The translations under genes and the position numbers were made by a program. The notes under the pieces were generated by a model. It was not told the origin of the DNA. It did not search any database and saw only the letters and a list, made by a program, of their open reading frames with translations. A stretch of 64,000 nt of DNA from Lysinibacillus fusiformis (GTDB lineage: Bacteria; Bacillota; Bacilli; Bacillales_A; Planococcaceae). Location of the stretch: the NCBI RefSeq assembly GCF_016925635.1, contig NZ_CP070490.1, positions 3,726,001 through 3,790,000 on the forward strand, given 5' to 3'. The stretch's first letter is position 1. Each line of letters opens with the position of its first letter. Positions 16,994-25,335 of this stretch are shown here, piece by piece.

Positions 16994-17045
16994 ATTTCTA
17001 TGCTGTTAAGATTTAATACTATGGTATAATAATAAAAACGGAATA

Positions 17046-17220
17046 ATAGGATAGAGGTACAAATCCGATTTTTGGATTTGTTTAAAAGGGAAGATCGGTG
17101 TGAATCCGACGCTGTCCCGCAACTGTAAATGGGAGCACATTTCAAAAGGCCACTGTTACGAGTCGTAATGGGAAGGTGAAAGGTGTGATGAACATGAGCC
17201 AGGAGACCTGCCTTTATCTA
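17046..17220 (+). ncRNA. Cobalamin (B12) riboswitch
   Basis: The conserved cobalamin-aptamer blocks occur in order: GGGAAGATCGGTGTGAATCC, GACGCTGTCCCGCAACTGTAA, a CACTG/ACGAG segment, then the B12 box GCCAGGAGACCTGCC at 17198-17212. GAGGTA near 17055 and TGCCTTTAT near 17210 can close the outer stem. Normally controls B12 transport, synthesis or B12-independent enzymes, but only short ORFs follow here. CCTA and TAGG near 17234-17248 could hide the following ribosome site. Confidence 0.95.
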
Positions 17221-17259
17221 GTACAGCCAAAAAACCTACGCGGATAGGGGGTGTTGAGT

Positions 17260-17382
17260 GTGACTAGAGAATTTCTCCTGCATGCTCATAGTACGATGAT
17301 TGCTAAAAAGGTAGCTTCTATGTTTAATAGAAAGCTTCTTTCGAGTTGGCAGCCATCGTATTATGTCGTGTATTTGTCATAG
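17260..17382 (+). CDS. Possible 40-residue peptide directly downstream of the B12 riboswitch
   Basis: GTG at 17260 follows AGGGGG (17246-17251) at a suitable distance. The 40-codon frame is mildly basic with a Tyr-rich end (SYYVVYLS) and ends just before a strong terminator. I do not recognise it and see no signal peptide. It might be a leader peptide, a remnant of a B12-regulated gene, or non-coding. Confidence 0.35.
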   Translation: MTREFLLHAHSTMIAKKVASMFNRKLLSSWQPSYYVVYLS

Positions 17383-17383
17383 T

Positions 17384-17416
17384 AGACATCTTTCTGATGA
17401 GGGAAAGATGTTTTTT
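17384..17416 (+). terminator. Terminator after the riboswitch/short ORF
   Basis: ACATCTTTC pairs with GAAAGATGT across TGATGAGG, followed by TTTTTT. It would end the riboswitch transcript. Confidence 0.85.
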
Positions 17417-17444
17417 TATGTAAAAAATTAAAGGAGCGGTCCAC

Positions 17445-17612
17445 ATGAATCCACAAGTTGTTGAGTACTATGAAAGCTTATTTAAATTTGAAATTATGCA
17501 AGAGCCTAGACCTTTAAAGGAGCTTGTCGAACAATATGTTGGGCATGATGCTACACATGAGCCATCTATTTTAGCAGCGTATGCCAATGTTTTGAAAGAA
17601 TTAATAGGATAG
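17445..17612 (+). CDS. Small conserved-looking protein of unknown function (55 residues)
   Basis: ATG at 17445 lies 8 nt after AAAGGAG. The product (MNPQVVEYYESLFKFEIMQE...) is acidic and predicted helical, with no signal peptide or membrane segment. It lies between two terminators downstream of the B12 riboswitch, so it may be expressed by read-through. The good RBS and clean end make it a credible gene; I do not recognise the family. Confidence 0.55.
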   Translation: MNPQVVEYYESLFKFEIMQEPRPLKELVEQYVGHDATHEPSILAAYANVLKELIG

Positions 17613-17621
17613 AATATGTTT

Positions 17622-17653
17622 GGCTACTTCGAAAAACGAAGTAGCCTTTTTTA
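17622..17653. terminator. Rho-independent terminator
   Basis: GGCTACTTCG (17622-17631) pairs with CGAAGTAGCC (17637-17646) over a 5-nt loop, then TTTTTT. Confidence 0.93.
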
Positions 17654-17666
17654 ATAAGCGCATGCT

Positions 17667-17730
17667 TTGACAATTATTTATAGGAGGCGTACAATTTCGT
17701 TGAACAATCGTTTTGAACATTTGTTCAAAA
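17667..17730 (+). promoter_or_regulatory. Sigma-A promoter and palindromic operator for the TetR-family gene
   Basis: TTGACA (17667-17672), 17-nt spacer, TACAAT (17690-17695). Just downstream, TTTTGAAC (17711-17718) and GTTCAAAA (17723-17730) form a perfect palindrome with a 4-nt centre, where a repressor would block the start of transcription. Autoregulation by the adjacent TetR protein is likely. Confidence 0.7.
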
Positions 17731-17735
17731 AAGAG

Positions 17736-18329
17736 GTGAGTACGATCGATCAAAAAGAAAAAAATAAAGAGGTAAAGGATCAAATTTTACAAGCGGCAAA
17801 AGCCTTGTTTTCATCTAGGGGCTTTGATGGTACAACGGTGAGACAAATTTGTGAAGAAGCAGATGTGTCACTTGCACTTGTTTCCTATCATTTTGGTGGT
17901 AAGGAAAAGGTCTTTAATGCATTATTTGAACCGCTACGCCACACCTTTATGAATGCTCATTATGATGTTGAAGATTCAATCGGTGCGCTTCATAGCTTTT
18001 GTCGAAACTTTGTTCTTTACCGAATCCATGAGCATGAATTAATTGATATTTTACAGCAAGAAATTGTTATGAATAGTCCAAGGCTTGAGATGCTAAAGGA
18101 TGTGTTTTTACCTTCCTGGGAGCAGCTTCGGACAATTTTATTGGCTTGTCAGGAGCAGCAGACCATTCACTTCGAGTCACTTGATGTTGCGTTGAACTTT
18201 ATTATGGGGACCTTAATGTATTCCTTGAACAATCCGTTTTTAAATCGTTCTTCCTTACAAGCAACACCTGAACAGATTGCGGAGCTTGCTGTCAATTTCG
18301 TGTTACATGGTCTTCAAACAAAATTATAA
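17736..18329 (+). CDS. TetR/AcrR family transcriptional regulator
   Basis: An N-terminal TetR DNA-binding domain (KDQILQAAKALFSSRGFDGTTVRQICEEADVSLALVSYHFGGKEKVFNALF) precedes an all-helical ligand domain of ~140 residues; the full motif is given only as positions ~10-60. The start is uncertain. GTG 17736 lies after the promoter and operator; TTG 17700 has AGGAGG at 12 nt but would sit at the transcription start. It is followed after 15 nt by the dehydrogenase gene, so it probably regulates itself and that enzyme. Confidence 0.85.
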   Translation: MSTIDQKEKNKEVKDQILQAAKALFSSRGFDGTTVRQICEEADVSLALVSYHFGGKEKVFNALFEPLRHTFMNAHYDVEDSIGALHSFCRNFVLYRIHEHELIDILQQEIVMNSPRLEMLKDVFLPSWEQLRTILLACQEQQTIHFESLDVALNFIMGTLMYSLNNPFLNRSSLQATPEQIAELAVNFVLHGLQTKL

Positions 18330-18344
18330 AAAGAAGGTAATAAG

Positions 18345-19364
18345 ATGAAAGCAGCAAAATTTTACGGAATAAAAGATATTCGAGTAGAGGAGGCACAACT
18401 GCCAGCACTAGCACCAGGCATGGTGAAAGTGAAAGTTGCCTTTGCTGGAATTTGTGGTAGTGATTTACATGAATATGTAGGCGGGGCTTATGCATTCCGT
18501 ACACAACCCGTTTTAGGTCATGAATTTGCAGGTGTCGTTGTAGAGGTTGCAGAAGGCGTTACACAGACAAAAGTAGGTGATCGTGTGGCAGTGGAGCCAC
18601 CAATCCCATGTGGTAAATGTGATAATTGTCGACGTGGCTATTCCAACTTATGTAAGCGTGGTCAATCTTATGGCTATACGATTTCTGGAGGATTTGCTGA
18701 ATATGCAGTCGTGCAAGAGGAAAACATTCATCTTCTTCCTGAGAATATGAGCCTAGAGCTAGGCGCACTTGTTGAACCGACAGCCGTAGCGGTTCATGCA
18801 GTTCGTCAAAGTCAATTAAAGCTTGGTGATACAGCGGCCATTTTTGGCGCAGGTCCTATTGGATTATTAGTCTTGCAGGCTGTGAAAGCTGCGGGGGCAA
18901 GCGAAATTTTTGTCGTAGAGGTTTCGGATGAACGACGCCAAAAAGCACTTGAATTAGGCGCGACCTATGTCATGAATCCAATCGACACAGATGCAGTAGC
19001 GTTTATTCGTGAAAAAACAACTGGTGGGGTAGATGTTGCGTATGATGCAGCAGGTGTGCAAGCAACATTTACAAGCGGTGTTAGTGCTGTTCATCCAGGC
19101 GGCGAATTTAAAATCGTCAGCGTTTGGGAAAGACCTGTAGAATTTAACCCAAATGCGGTGGTTTCACCAGAAGTGAAACTTAGTGGCTCGTTCGCCTATG
19201 TGAATATTTTCCCTGAAGTGATTCGATTACTTGCTCGTGGTGTGATTGATGGACAAGCTGTCATCACAAGCCAAATTGCTTTAGAAGATATCGTGGAAAA
19301 AGGCTTCGAGGCATTAACAAAAGACCGTAGCCAATGTAAAATTCTTGTCAATATGAGTTTGTAA
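18345..19364 (+). CDS. Zinc-dependent medium-chain dehydrogenase, 2,3-butanediol dehydrogenase-like
   Basis: A 339-residue MDR enzyme. The catalytic-zinc motif is GICGSDLHEY, with GHEFAG and EPT; the structural-zinc cysteines are CGKCDNCRRGYSNLC. The NAD-binding Rossmann loop is FGAGPIGLL. The N-terminus and Cys/Glu pattern best fit (R,R)-butanediol dehydrogenase, which interconverts acetoin and 2,3-butanediol; threonine or sorbitol dehydrogenase are alternatives. Preceded by GAAGGT and co-transcribed with the TetR gene; a clear terminator follows. Confidence 0.85.
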   Translation: MKAAKFYGIKDIRVEEAQLPALAPGMVKVKVAFAGICGSDLHEYVGGAYAFRTQPVLGHEFAGVVVEVAEGVTQTKVGDRVAVEPPIPCGKCDNCRRGYSNLCKRGQSYGYTISGGFAEYAVVQEENIHLLPENMSLELGALVEPTAVAVHAVRQSQLKLGDTAAIFGAGPIGLLVLQAVKAAGASEIFVVEVSDERRQKALELGATYVMNPIDTDAVAFIREKTTGGVDVAYDAAGVQATFTSGVSAVHPGGEFKIVSVWERPVEFNPNAVVSPEVKLSGSFAYVNIFPEVIRLLARGVIDGQAVITSQIALEDIVEKGFEALTKDRSQCKILVNMSL

Positions 19365-19371
19365 TTTACCG

Positions 19372-19413
19372 AAATCATAGCCGAACTTGCAGGTTTGGCT
19401 ATGATTTTTTTGG
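19372..19413 (+). terminator. Rho-independent terminator
   Basis: AAATCATAGCC (19373-19383) pairs with GGCTATGATTT (19397-19407), followed by a T-run. Confidence 0.92.
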
Positions 19414-19540
19414 CTACATTAATAACAATACCAATTGGAATACATTTGTTTGTCATAAAACTGCCTTTAGGACTTCATTCATATTTCACTTTTTATTTAT
19501 ATAATTAATCTGCTATAAATAGAGAGATTGGAGATCAAAT

Positions 19541-20902
19541 ATGAAAAATTTGCTTTATTCAAGGTTTTGGCGACTGCATTTTTTCGCAGCACTTTTTATT
19601 ACGCCTTTATTGCTGTCTCTCACATTAAGTGGGATTGGTTATTTGTTTTTTACAGATGTAGAAAACCGATTATATGACGATTATTTCTTTGGTGAGAGCC
19701 ATAAGGAAGAGGTCTTAACAATTGATGAGGCCGTGGAAAAAGCGGAGGCGGCATTTGCTGGATACTCTACTACAAAAGTGATTATGTTGGAGGAGCCTTA
19801 TAATACGCGTTTAACTTTATCAAATGGCACTAAACAAAAGTACGTATTTTTAGATGACCACAATCAAATGGTTGGTAGTCAGGATGCCGATTATACATTT
19901 TCAAATATTATGAGAAATACGCATAGCTCCCTCTTTATTGGTGGTACCTTTGTGAACTATTTAGTAGAACTGGCGGCATGTTGGACGATCTTTTTATTAC
20001 TGTCAGGGCTTTATATGACATTCAAAGGAAATCTCTTAAAGAAGGGCAAGTCGGAGAATAAGAGACAAAAAAGTAAGAGATTGCATGCACTTGTTGGGAC
20101 AATCATTACGATTCCAATGGTGATGTTTATTTCTACAGGGCTATTATGGTCTGCTTTTCAAGGTTCGATGCTAGCAGATATAGCTTCAGAAAATCCTACT
20201 TTTGGGTATCCATTACTTCAACAAAAGCCACCAACATCTGATGTCTCTGAAATGCCATGGGCCACTCGTCAATTAGAGGCACCCACATCAGAAGGAGAAC
20301 ATGCACAGCATCATGGTGGTGGCGCTGTCCGTTATACGAACGACAGCCAAATGACGATTGCTCAACTTGAAAAAGAAATCAATGCCAAGAATATCACTAA
20401 GCCATATTCGATTATTTATCCGTCAAACGGTGAGGGTGTCTATACAGTGGCGAAGGCTAGTAATTCTGGTGTAACAGGGCTGGATGTGAAGCCTACAGCC
20501 GAAGCCACAATGTATTTTGATCAGTATAGTGGGAAGTTTATCGATCAAGTGAATTATGACGATTATGGCATGCTAGCCAAATTCTTTACATGGGGTATCC
20601 CATTACATGAGGGGCATTTATTCGGCTGGCCGAATAAGCTATTAAATTTAGTGGTTTGTCTAGCCTTTTTAGCTGTAATTATGTGGGGAATTCGCACTTG
20701 GATTTTACGTAGAAAAAAAGGGGAGCTGTCTGCACCACCGCAAATTTCTCATAAAATGTCCATGCCATTCATCATTTTCCTTGTGATTTTAGGGATTGTA
20801 ATGCCACTATTTGGTGCTTCATTAATCGCTGTGGTGTTGATTGAACTCCTCATTTTAGGCTGGCAAACAAAGAAGAAGTTAAGAGCAGAAGAAACTAAAT
20901 AA
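19541..20902 (+). CDS. PepSY-associated transmembrane protein
   Basis: A 453-residue membrane protein with four main membrane segments: N-terminal (about 12-35), ~145-165, ~185-205 and C-terminal (~375-395, with another pair at ~410-440). Between the first two is a PepSY-like domain (EVLTIDEAVEKAEAAF). A His-rich stretch (HAQHHGGG) occurs near residue 260. Relatives are called PepSY-TM or iron-uptake-linked reductase-like proteins; no Fur box is obvious here. Starts at ATG after TTGGAG. Monocistronic, bounded by terminators. Function uncertain. Confidence 0.75.
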   Translation: MKNLLYSRFWRLHFFAALFITPLLLSLTLSGIGYLFFTDVENRLYDDYFFGESHKEEVLTIDEAVEKAEAAFAGYSTTKVIMLEEPYNTRLTLSNGTKQKYVFLDDHNQMVGSQDADYTFSNIMRNTHSSLFIGGTFVNYLVELAACWTIFLLLSGLYMTFKGNLLKKGKSENKRQKSKRLHALVGTIITIPMVMFISTGLLWSAFQGSMLADIASENPTFGYPLLQQKPPTSDVSEMPWATRQLEAPTSEGEHAQHHGGGAVRYTNDSQMTIAQLEKEINAKNITKPYSIIYPSNGEGVYTVAKASNSGVTGLDVKPTAEATMYFDQYSGKFIDQVNYDDYGMLAKFFTWGIPLHEGHLFGWPNKLLNLVVCLAFLAVIMWGIRTWILRRKKGELSAPPQISHKMSMPFIIFLVILGIVMPLFGASLIAVVLIELLILGWQTKKKLRAEETK

Positions 20903-20908
20903 AGCATA

Positions 20909-20948
20909 GAGATACGGCATAGCAGGATTGTGCCGTATCTTTTTTTGT
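20909..20948 (+). terminator. Rho-independent terminator
   Basis: GATACGGCA (20911-20919) pairs with TGCCGTATC (20931-20939), then TTTTTTT. Confidence 0.92.
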
Positions 20949-21069
20949 TTATTTCACTAGCATGAGCGCAATACTATAAATTGTTTATAGATTTTTCAGC
21001 ATGATTTTATAAAGTTTTAAGATTTGTATGGTACATTGCTAGTAGTTTCAGCTTATTGGGGGAATGTAG

Positions 21070-22548
21070 ATGTCAATTAAAACAAGGTTTTTGCTATCGT
21101 ATGTGGGTGTCATTATCATTGCCATCACACTTTTACTAGCAGCCGTATTTCTTTTTTCCTTTGCCATTACGGGCGATGTCAAAGCAATTGAGCATTTTTA
21201 TAAAAAATCCTATGTCCAAAAACCTTTGACGACGGTGGAGGAAAATGCCTTTCTAGATTTAAAATGGCTAGCTAAAAATAATCCCCAGCAGCTTTTAGAT
21301 CTCGAACAGCTAGAAAAAATCAATGCGCCTTCGATTGAGATTGTGGTACGAAAAGATCATCAAATTGTTTATTCAACGCAGAAAGAGCATAAACAATTAT
21401 TGCTTCAAAGTTTACCTGGTTTTGAAGCGACCAATATTAATTCTCGTGACACGATTATGATAAATCAGGCCTTTTATACGTATGTCAAATTTGATTTTTA
21501 TTTCCCCGATCAAACAGCGGGAAGTATTTTCGTTTTGAGAGAGGTTAGTTCCCATGCGGAGGTAACGCGAGAACTTTTACCAATTCTTTTAGGTATTTTA
21601 TTTGTCTTATTTATGATGATTATTGGTTTTTTAAATTATTTAGTCTCAAGAAGTATTATTAAACCGATCTCAGCATTAAAAAAAGGGGCGGAACGCATTA
21701 AATCGGGCGACTTGAATTTTGAGATTGCGTCCTACTCGAATGATGAAATTGGACAGCTGAATCGGTCATTCGAGGAAATGAGAGTCAAATTAAAAGAATC
21801 AATCCAGCTTCAGCTCCAATATGAGGAAAATCGGAAAGAGCTCATCTCCAATATCTCCCATGATTTAAAAACGCCAATGACTTCTATTATCGGCTATGTG
21901 GAGGGCATTAAAGATGGTGTGGCGAATACAGAGGAAAAAATGGATAAATATTTAACAACTATCTATACAAAAGCAAAGGATATGGATGTATTAATTGATG
22001 AGCTATTCTTATTTTCTAAATTGGATTTAAAAAAGATTCCATTCCAAATGGAAAGCGTCAATCTCCAGCAATATATGCATGATTATGTAGAGGATGCGAG
22101 CTTTGATTTTATTGCACGAGACATTCATTTACAATATATATCAGCAGGCTCGCCGCTTTTTGCGATGGCGGACCGAGATAAATTAAGACGTGTCTTGACG
22201 AACCTATTAAGCAATAGCGAAAAATATATGGATAAGCCGTATAAACAGATTATTATTTCATTGCATGAGCGAGCAGAGGATGCAATTATTCAGGTAACAG
22301 ATAATGGTGCAGGCATTGATCCTGCCGCATTACCCTATATTTTTGATCGTTTTTACCGTGCGGAGCTTTCACGTAATTCGCAAACAGGTGGCAGTGGCTT
22401 AGGGTTAGCCATTGCAAAACAAATCGTTGTTGAAATGGGCGGCGATATTTGGGCAAAGAGCGAATTAACGAAGGGGACGAGCATAGTCATTTCATTGAAA
22501 AAAGATGAGGAGAAGGTGAATCATCATGAAAAAAATTCTGCTAATTGA
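21070..22548 (+). CDS. Two-component sensor histidine kinase (HAMP, HisKA)
   Basis: A 492-residue kinase with a transmembrane helix at ~8-33, an extracellular sensor region to ~168, a second helix at ~170-192, a HAMP domain (~195-250), the phosphorylated His264 in NISHDLKTPMTSIIG, and an ATPase domain with NLLSNSEKY, DNGAGI and GGSGLGLAI. The end overlaps the response regulator by 23 bases, so the two are coupled. Signal unknown. The ankyrin lipoprotein downstream may belong to the same response. Confidence 0.92.
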   Translation: MSIKTRFLLSYVGVIIIAITLLLAAVFLFSFAITGDVKAIEHFYKKSYVQKPLTTVEENAFLDLKWLAKNNPQQLLDLEQLEKINAPSIEIVVRKDHQIVYSTQKEHKQLLLQSLPGFEATNINSRDTIMINQAFYTYVKFDFYFPDQTAGSIFVLREVSSHAEVTRELLPILLGILFVLFMMIIGFLNYLVSRSIIKPISALKKGAERIKSGDLNFEIASYSNDEIGQLNRSFEEMRVKLKESIQLQLQYEENRKELISNISHDLKTPMTSIIGYVEGIKDGVANTEEKMDKYLTTIYTKAKDMDVLIDELFLFSKLDLKKIPFQMESVNLQQYMHDYVEDASFDFIARDIHLQYISAGSPLFAMADRDKLRRVLTNLLSNSEKYMDKPYKQIIISLHERAEDAIIQVTDNGAGIDPAALPYIFDRFYRAELSRNSQTGGSGLGLAIAKQIVVEMGGDIWAKSELTKGTSIVISLKKDEEKVNHHEKNSAN

Positions 22549-23212
22549 AGATGAAGTGAGCATAGCAGAGCTTCAACGAGATTATTTAGAAATTAATGGT
22601 TTTACAGTAGCTATCCAACATCATGGAGAGGATGGACTAAAGCAGGCACTTGAAGGCAATTATGATTTAATCATTTTGGATATTATGCTGCCTGGGATGA
22701 GTGGCTTTGAAATTTGTAAACAGATTCGAGCCGTACACAATATTCCCATTTTATTTGTTTCAGCTAAAAAAGAGGATATTGATAAAATTCGCGGTCTTGG
22801 ACTAGGAGCGGATGATTATATTACGAAACCATTTAGTCCGAGTGAATTAGTGGCAAGGGTCAAGGCTCATTTATCAAGATATGAGCGACTGGCAACCAAT
22901 CAGCAAACGAATCATATGATGTCCATTCATGGCATTACAATCGATACTTCGGCTAGAAAGGTGTTTGTCAATGGGGATGAAATTGCCTTTACAACAAAGG
23001 AATTTGATTTACTCGTCTTTTTTGTCAAACACCCCAATCAAGTTTTAAGTAAAGAGCAACTCTATGAGCGAAACTGGGGCTATGAATCCGCTGCAGATGT
23101 TTCGACTGTCACCGTTCATATCCGAAAGCTCCGTGAAAAAATTGAACGAGATCCAGCACAGCCCAAGTTTTTGGAAACAGTATGGGGTGCAGGCTACCGC
23201 TTCAATGTTTAA
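22526..23212 (+). CDS. OmpR/PhoB-type response regulator
   Basis: A 228-residue regulator: receiver domain with phospho-acceptor Asp52 (LIILDIMLPGMSG), conserved Lys in YITKPF, and a C-terminal winged-helix domain (TTKEFDLLVFFVKHPNQVLSKEQL; TVTVHIRKLREKIE). Its RBS (GAGGAGAAGG) lies inside the kinase gene. It is the partner of the overlapping kinase. Confidence 0.93.
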   Translation: MKKILLIEDEVSIAELQRDYLEINGFTVAIQHHGEDGLKQALEGNYDLIILDIMLPGMSGFEICKQIRAVHNIPILFVSAKKEDIDKIRGLGLGADDYITKPFSPSELVARVKAHLSRYERLATNQQTNHMMSIHGITIDTSARKVFVNGDEIAFTTKEFDLLVFFVKHPNQVLSKEQLYERNWGYESAADVSTVTVHIRKLREKIERDPAQPKFLETVWGAGYRFNV

Positions 23213-23218
23213 GTACAA

Positions 23219-23254
23219 ACTACCTCGTCCTTGTGGCGGGGGATTTTTTTAGAC
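23219..23254 (+). terminator. Probable terminator after the two-component operon
   Basis: A short stem CCTCG/CGGGG (one wobble) with a 9-10 nt loop and TTTTTTT. Weaker than others in the window. Confidence 0.55.
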
Positions 23255-23328
23255 TTTTTTAAGAATTCATTAATGGGGAATTTAGCATTACCACTTACAC
23301 TGAGGAAAAGAAAGGCGGTGTATGAAAA

Positions 23329-24027
23329 TTGAAGAAGAGGCAGGCAGTTATCATCGCATTAACATTTTTACTACAAGGGTGTGCCTTACATGATACAGAG
23401 ACGATCCAGCATAGTGAAGTGGTGCAAACAGATTGGTCGAGTGCGTTGTTGAAGGCAGCTGAAAAGGGAGATATCGATGGGCTTCAACATGTTTTAAGTC
23501 AAAACGTGAATATCGATGCTCAGGATTCAAATAACCGAACAGCCTTAATGATTGCTACCTATAATCAGGATATAGAGGCAGCGAAATTATTAATAGATGC
23601 AGGAGCAGATGTTAATATTCAGGATAATCAGCAAAATACGCCGTTTCTCTATGCAGGGGCGGAAGGCTATCTGGCTATTTTAAAAATGACCATCCAAGCT
23701 GGTGCCGATCCGACTATTTTAAATCGATATGGGGGAACAGCACTCATACCAGCAGCAGAACATGGTCATGTGGAGGTCATCGAGGAGCTATTGAGCAATA
23801 CTGACATGGACGTCAATCATGTGAATCATTTAGGCTGGACAGCCCTGATGGAGGCAATTGTCTTAAATAACGGCAATGCACCACAGCAAACCGTGGTACA
23901 ACTGCTGATTGAACATGGTGCTGATGTGAATATTCCCGATCAAAATAAGGTGACACCACTGCAACATGCAAAACAGCGAGGATTTAAAGAGATCGAACAA
24001 ATCCTCCTTGCAGCAGGCGCGACATAA
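23329..24027 (+). CDS. Ankyrin-repeat lipoprotein
   Basis: A 232-residue protein with a lipoprotein signal (MKKRQAVIIALTFLLQGC, lipobox LQGC, Cys18) and about five ankyrin repeats, e.g. NRTALMIATYNQDIEAAKLL, NTPFLYAGAEGYLAILKM, GWTALMEAIV and VTPLQHAKQRGFKEIEQIL. It starts at TTG about 10 nt after AAAGGCGGTG. It should sit at the outer membrane face and bind another protein. It lies 116 bases after the response regulator and may be under its control (inference). Confidence 0.85.
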   Translation: MKKRQAVIIALTFLLQGCALHDTETIQHSEVVQTDWSSALLKAAEKGDIDGLQHVLSQNVNIDAQDSNNRTALMIATYNQDIEAAKLLIDAGADVNIQDNQQNTPFLYAGAEGYLAILKMTIQAGADPTILNRYGGTALIPAAEHGHVEVIEELLSNTDMDVNHVNHLGWTALMEAIVLNNGNAPQQTVVQLLIEHGADVNIPDQNKVTPLQHAKQRGFKEIEQILLAAGAT

Positions 24028-24030
24028 CCC

Positions 24031-24064
24031 AAACTGTAGAGACGGCTCTCTACAGTTTTTTTGT
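24031..24064 (+). terminator. Rho-independent terminator
   Basis: AAACTGTAGAGA (24031-24042) pairs with TCTCTACAGTTT (24047-24058), then T-run. Confidence 0.94.
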
Positions 24065-24184
24065 TCTTAAATTATTTTTCCTATTTTTTAATTCTTTTTT
24101 AATCATTTATTTATTGGCAGTTTAGATATGGACCTTATGATAAATTTTGTAAACCAAATAACACCATAAAGGGGAGTTCAACAA

Positions 24185-25270
24185 ATGAAATTAAGAAAAC
24201 GTCTTGTCCCAGCAGCATTAGCTATATCGGTATTATCAGCAGGTCTAGTAACCGTAGGCGAGCCATTAAATGTGGATGCAGCAAGCAATAAAGCGGTAGC
24301 AGCAGCGGAAAATGAGCAAGTAGCTAAAATAACAAACATCAAACCATTAAATACGATGACACTACAAATTACATTTAATCAGTCATTAGCAGCTGCTGAT
24401 GTAGACCTAAATAATTTAGTTGCCATTAAAAAACATTTTACTTTTAATGGGGATTTAGCGATTGTCAATGTGCCACGCTTAATGACAGGTTCTAAGAGTA
24501 CATATATTGTACCGACAACATTCCAAGAAGATGATTTTATTTATACTTTGAGCTATAAAGAGCAACGCAATCAAGTTTTTGAGGGCACGGATGAAAAGGT
24601 GTATGTACGCCATGTGGAGCAAGTCACAAACGATACATTCACGTTGGAATCATTCCAGGAGGATGGCGTAGTAGACTATGCTAACATTATTGAAGCCTAT
24701 CGCGCGGGTCGTGGAGATTTAGCATTTAGCTTAGATCGTCATAATCGAGATGCTAGCGGAAAACGCTTTGATGTTATTTCTTCATTACGTGATCGCTATG
24801 TGACAGTGAAAACAAGTGAGGGAGAAGCGTTTGTCGCTAATTATGTACCATTTACACAAGCAGCTGATGGCAGACAAGCTCCTCAATTTAGACTTCCTGC
24901 TGGCAAAATTTTAAAATCAGGTGTGACTTACCGTGTGTACGCACAATGGGCGGAGATAGATGGAAAGAGCTTTGTAGCGAATGAAATCGCGCCATTCGCC
25001 CTGCAATCAGCGAAAGCAATAGATGAAAAATCCTTTGAATTACAATTAAGAAACGATCCACCATCTGATTTACTTGCTGGCCGAAGTGTAGAGCTAAAAG
25101 GAAATGATGGAAGCACATTGCAAGCGCAATATCGTTATTCATCACGTAAAGGTGCTGTGGGCATTTTTGATCTAGCGAACGGTGGCACGTTGAAGGCAAA
25201 TGTCAGCTATACTGTTATCCCATTAAATAACTGGGCTACAGCGACAAATGTAGTGCTACAAGGAAAATAA
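24185..25270 (+). CDS. Secreted protein with Ig-like/S-layer-type modules, function unknown
   Basis: A 361-residue protein with a clear signal peptide (KLRKRLVPAALAISVLSAG..., likely cut after VDAAS). The mature part begins with a module of the type ITNIKPLNTMTLQITFNQSL, as seen in repeats of S-layer and Big-like surface proteins, and two later segments (EKVYVRHVEQVTNDTFTLES, QSAKAIDEKSFELQLR) look like further beta modules. No SLH, LPXTG or catalytic motif is visible, so it may be released or bound through partners. Strong RBS GGGGAG. Bounded by terminators. Confidence 0.65.
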   Translation: MKLRKRLVPAALAISVLSAGLVTVGEPLNVDAASNKAVAAAENEQVAKITNIKPLNTMTLQITFNQSLAAADVDLNNLVAIKKHFTFNGDLAIVNVPRLMTGSKSTYIVPTTFQEDDFIYTLSYKEQRNQVFEGTDEKVYVRHVEQVTNDTFTLESFQEDGVVDYANIIEAYRAGRGDLAFSLDRHNRDASGKRFDVISSLRDRYVTVKTSEGEAFVANYVPFTQAADGRQAPQFRLPAGKILKSGVTYRVYAQWAEIDGKSFVANEIAPFALQSAKAIDEKSFELQLRNDPPSDLLAGRSVELKGNDGSTLQAQYRYSSRKGAVGIFDLANGGTLKANVSYTVIPLNNWATATNVVLQGK

Positions 25271-25300
25271 TCGTTTCCGTGAAATAATGTTTAACATCGT

Positions 25301-25335
25301 AAAAATCTCGTCACGGCTGTGGCGAGATTTTTTTA
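25301..25335. terminator. Bidirectional terminator
   Basis: AAATCTCG.CAC and GTG.CGAGATTT pair around GGCT with one internal mismatch, with A-run on the left and T-run on the right; serves both converging genes. Confidence 0.88.
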
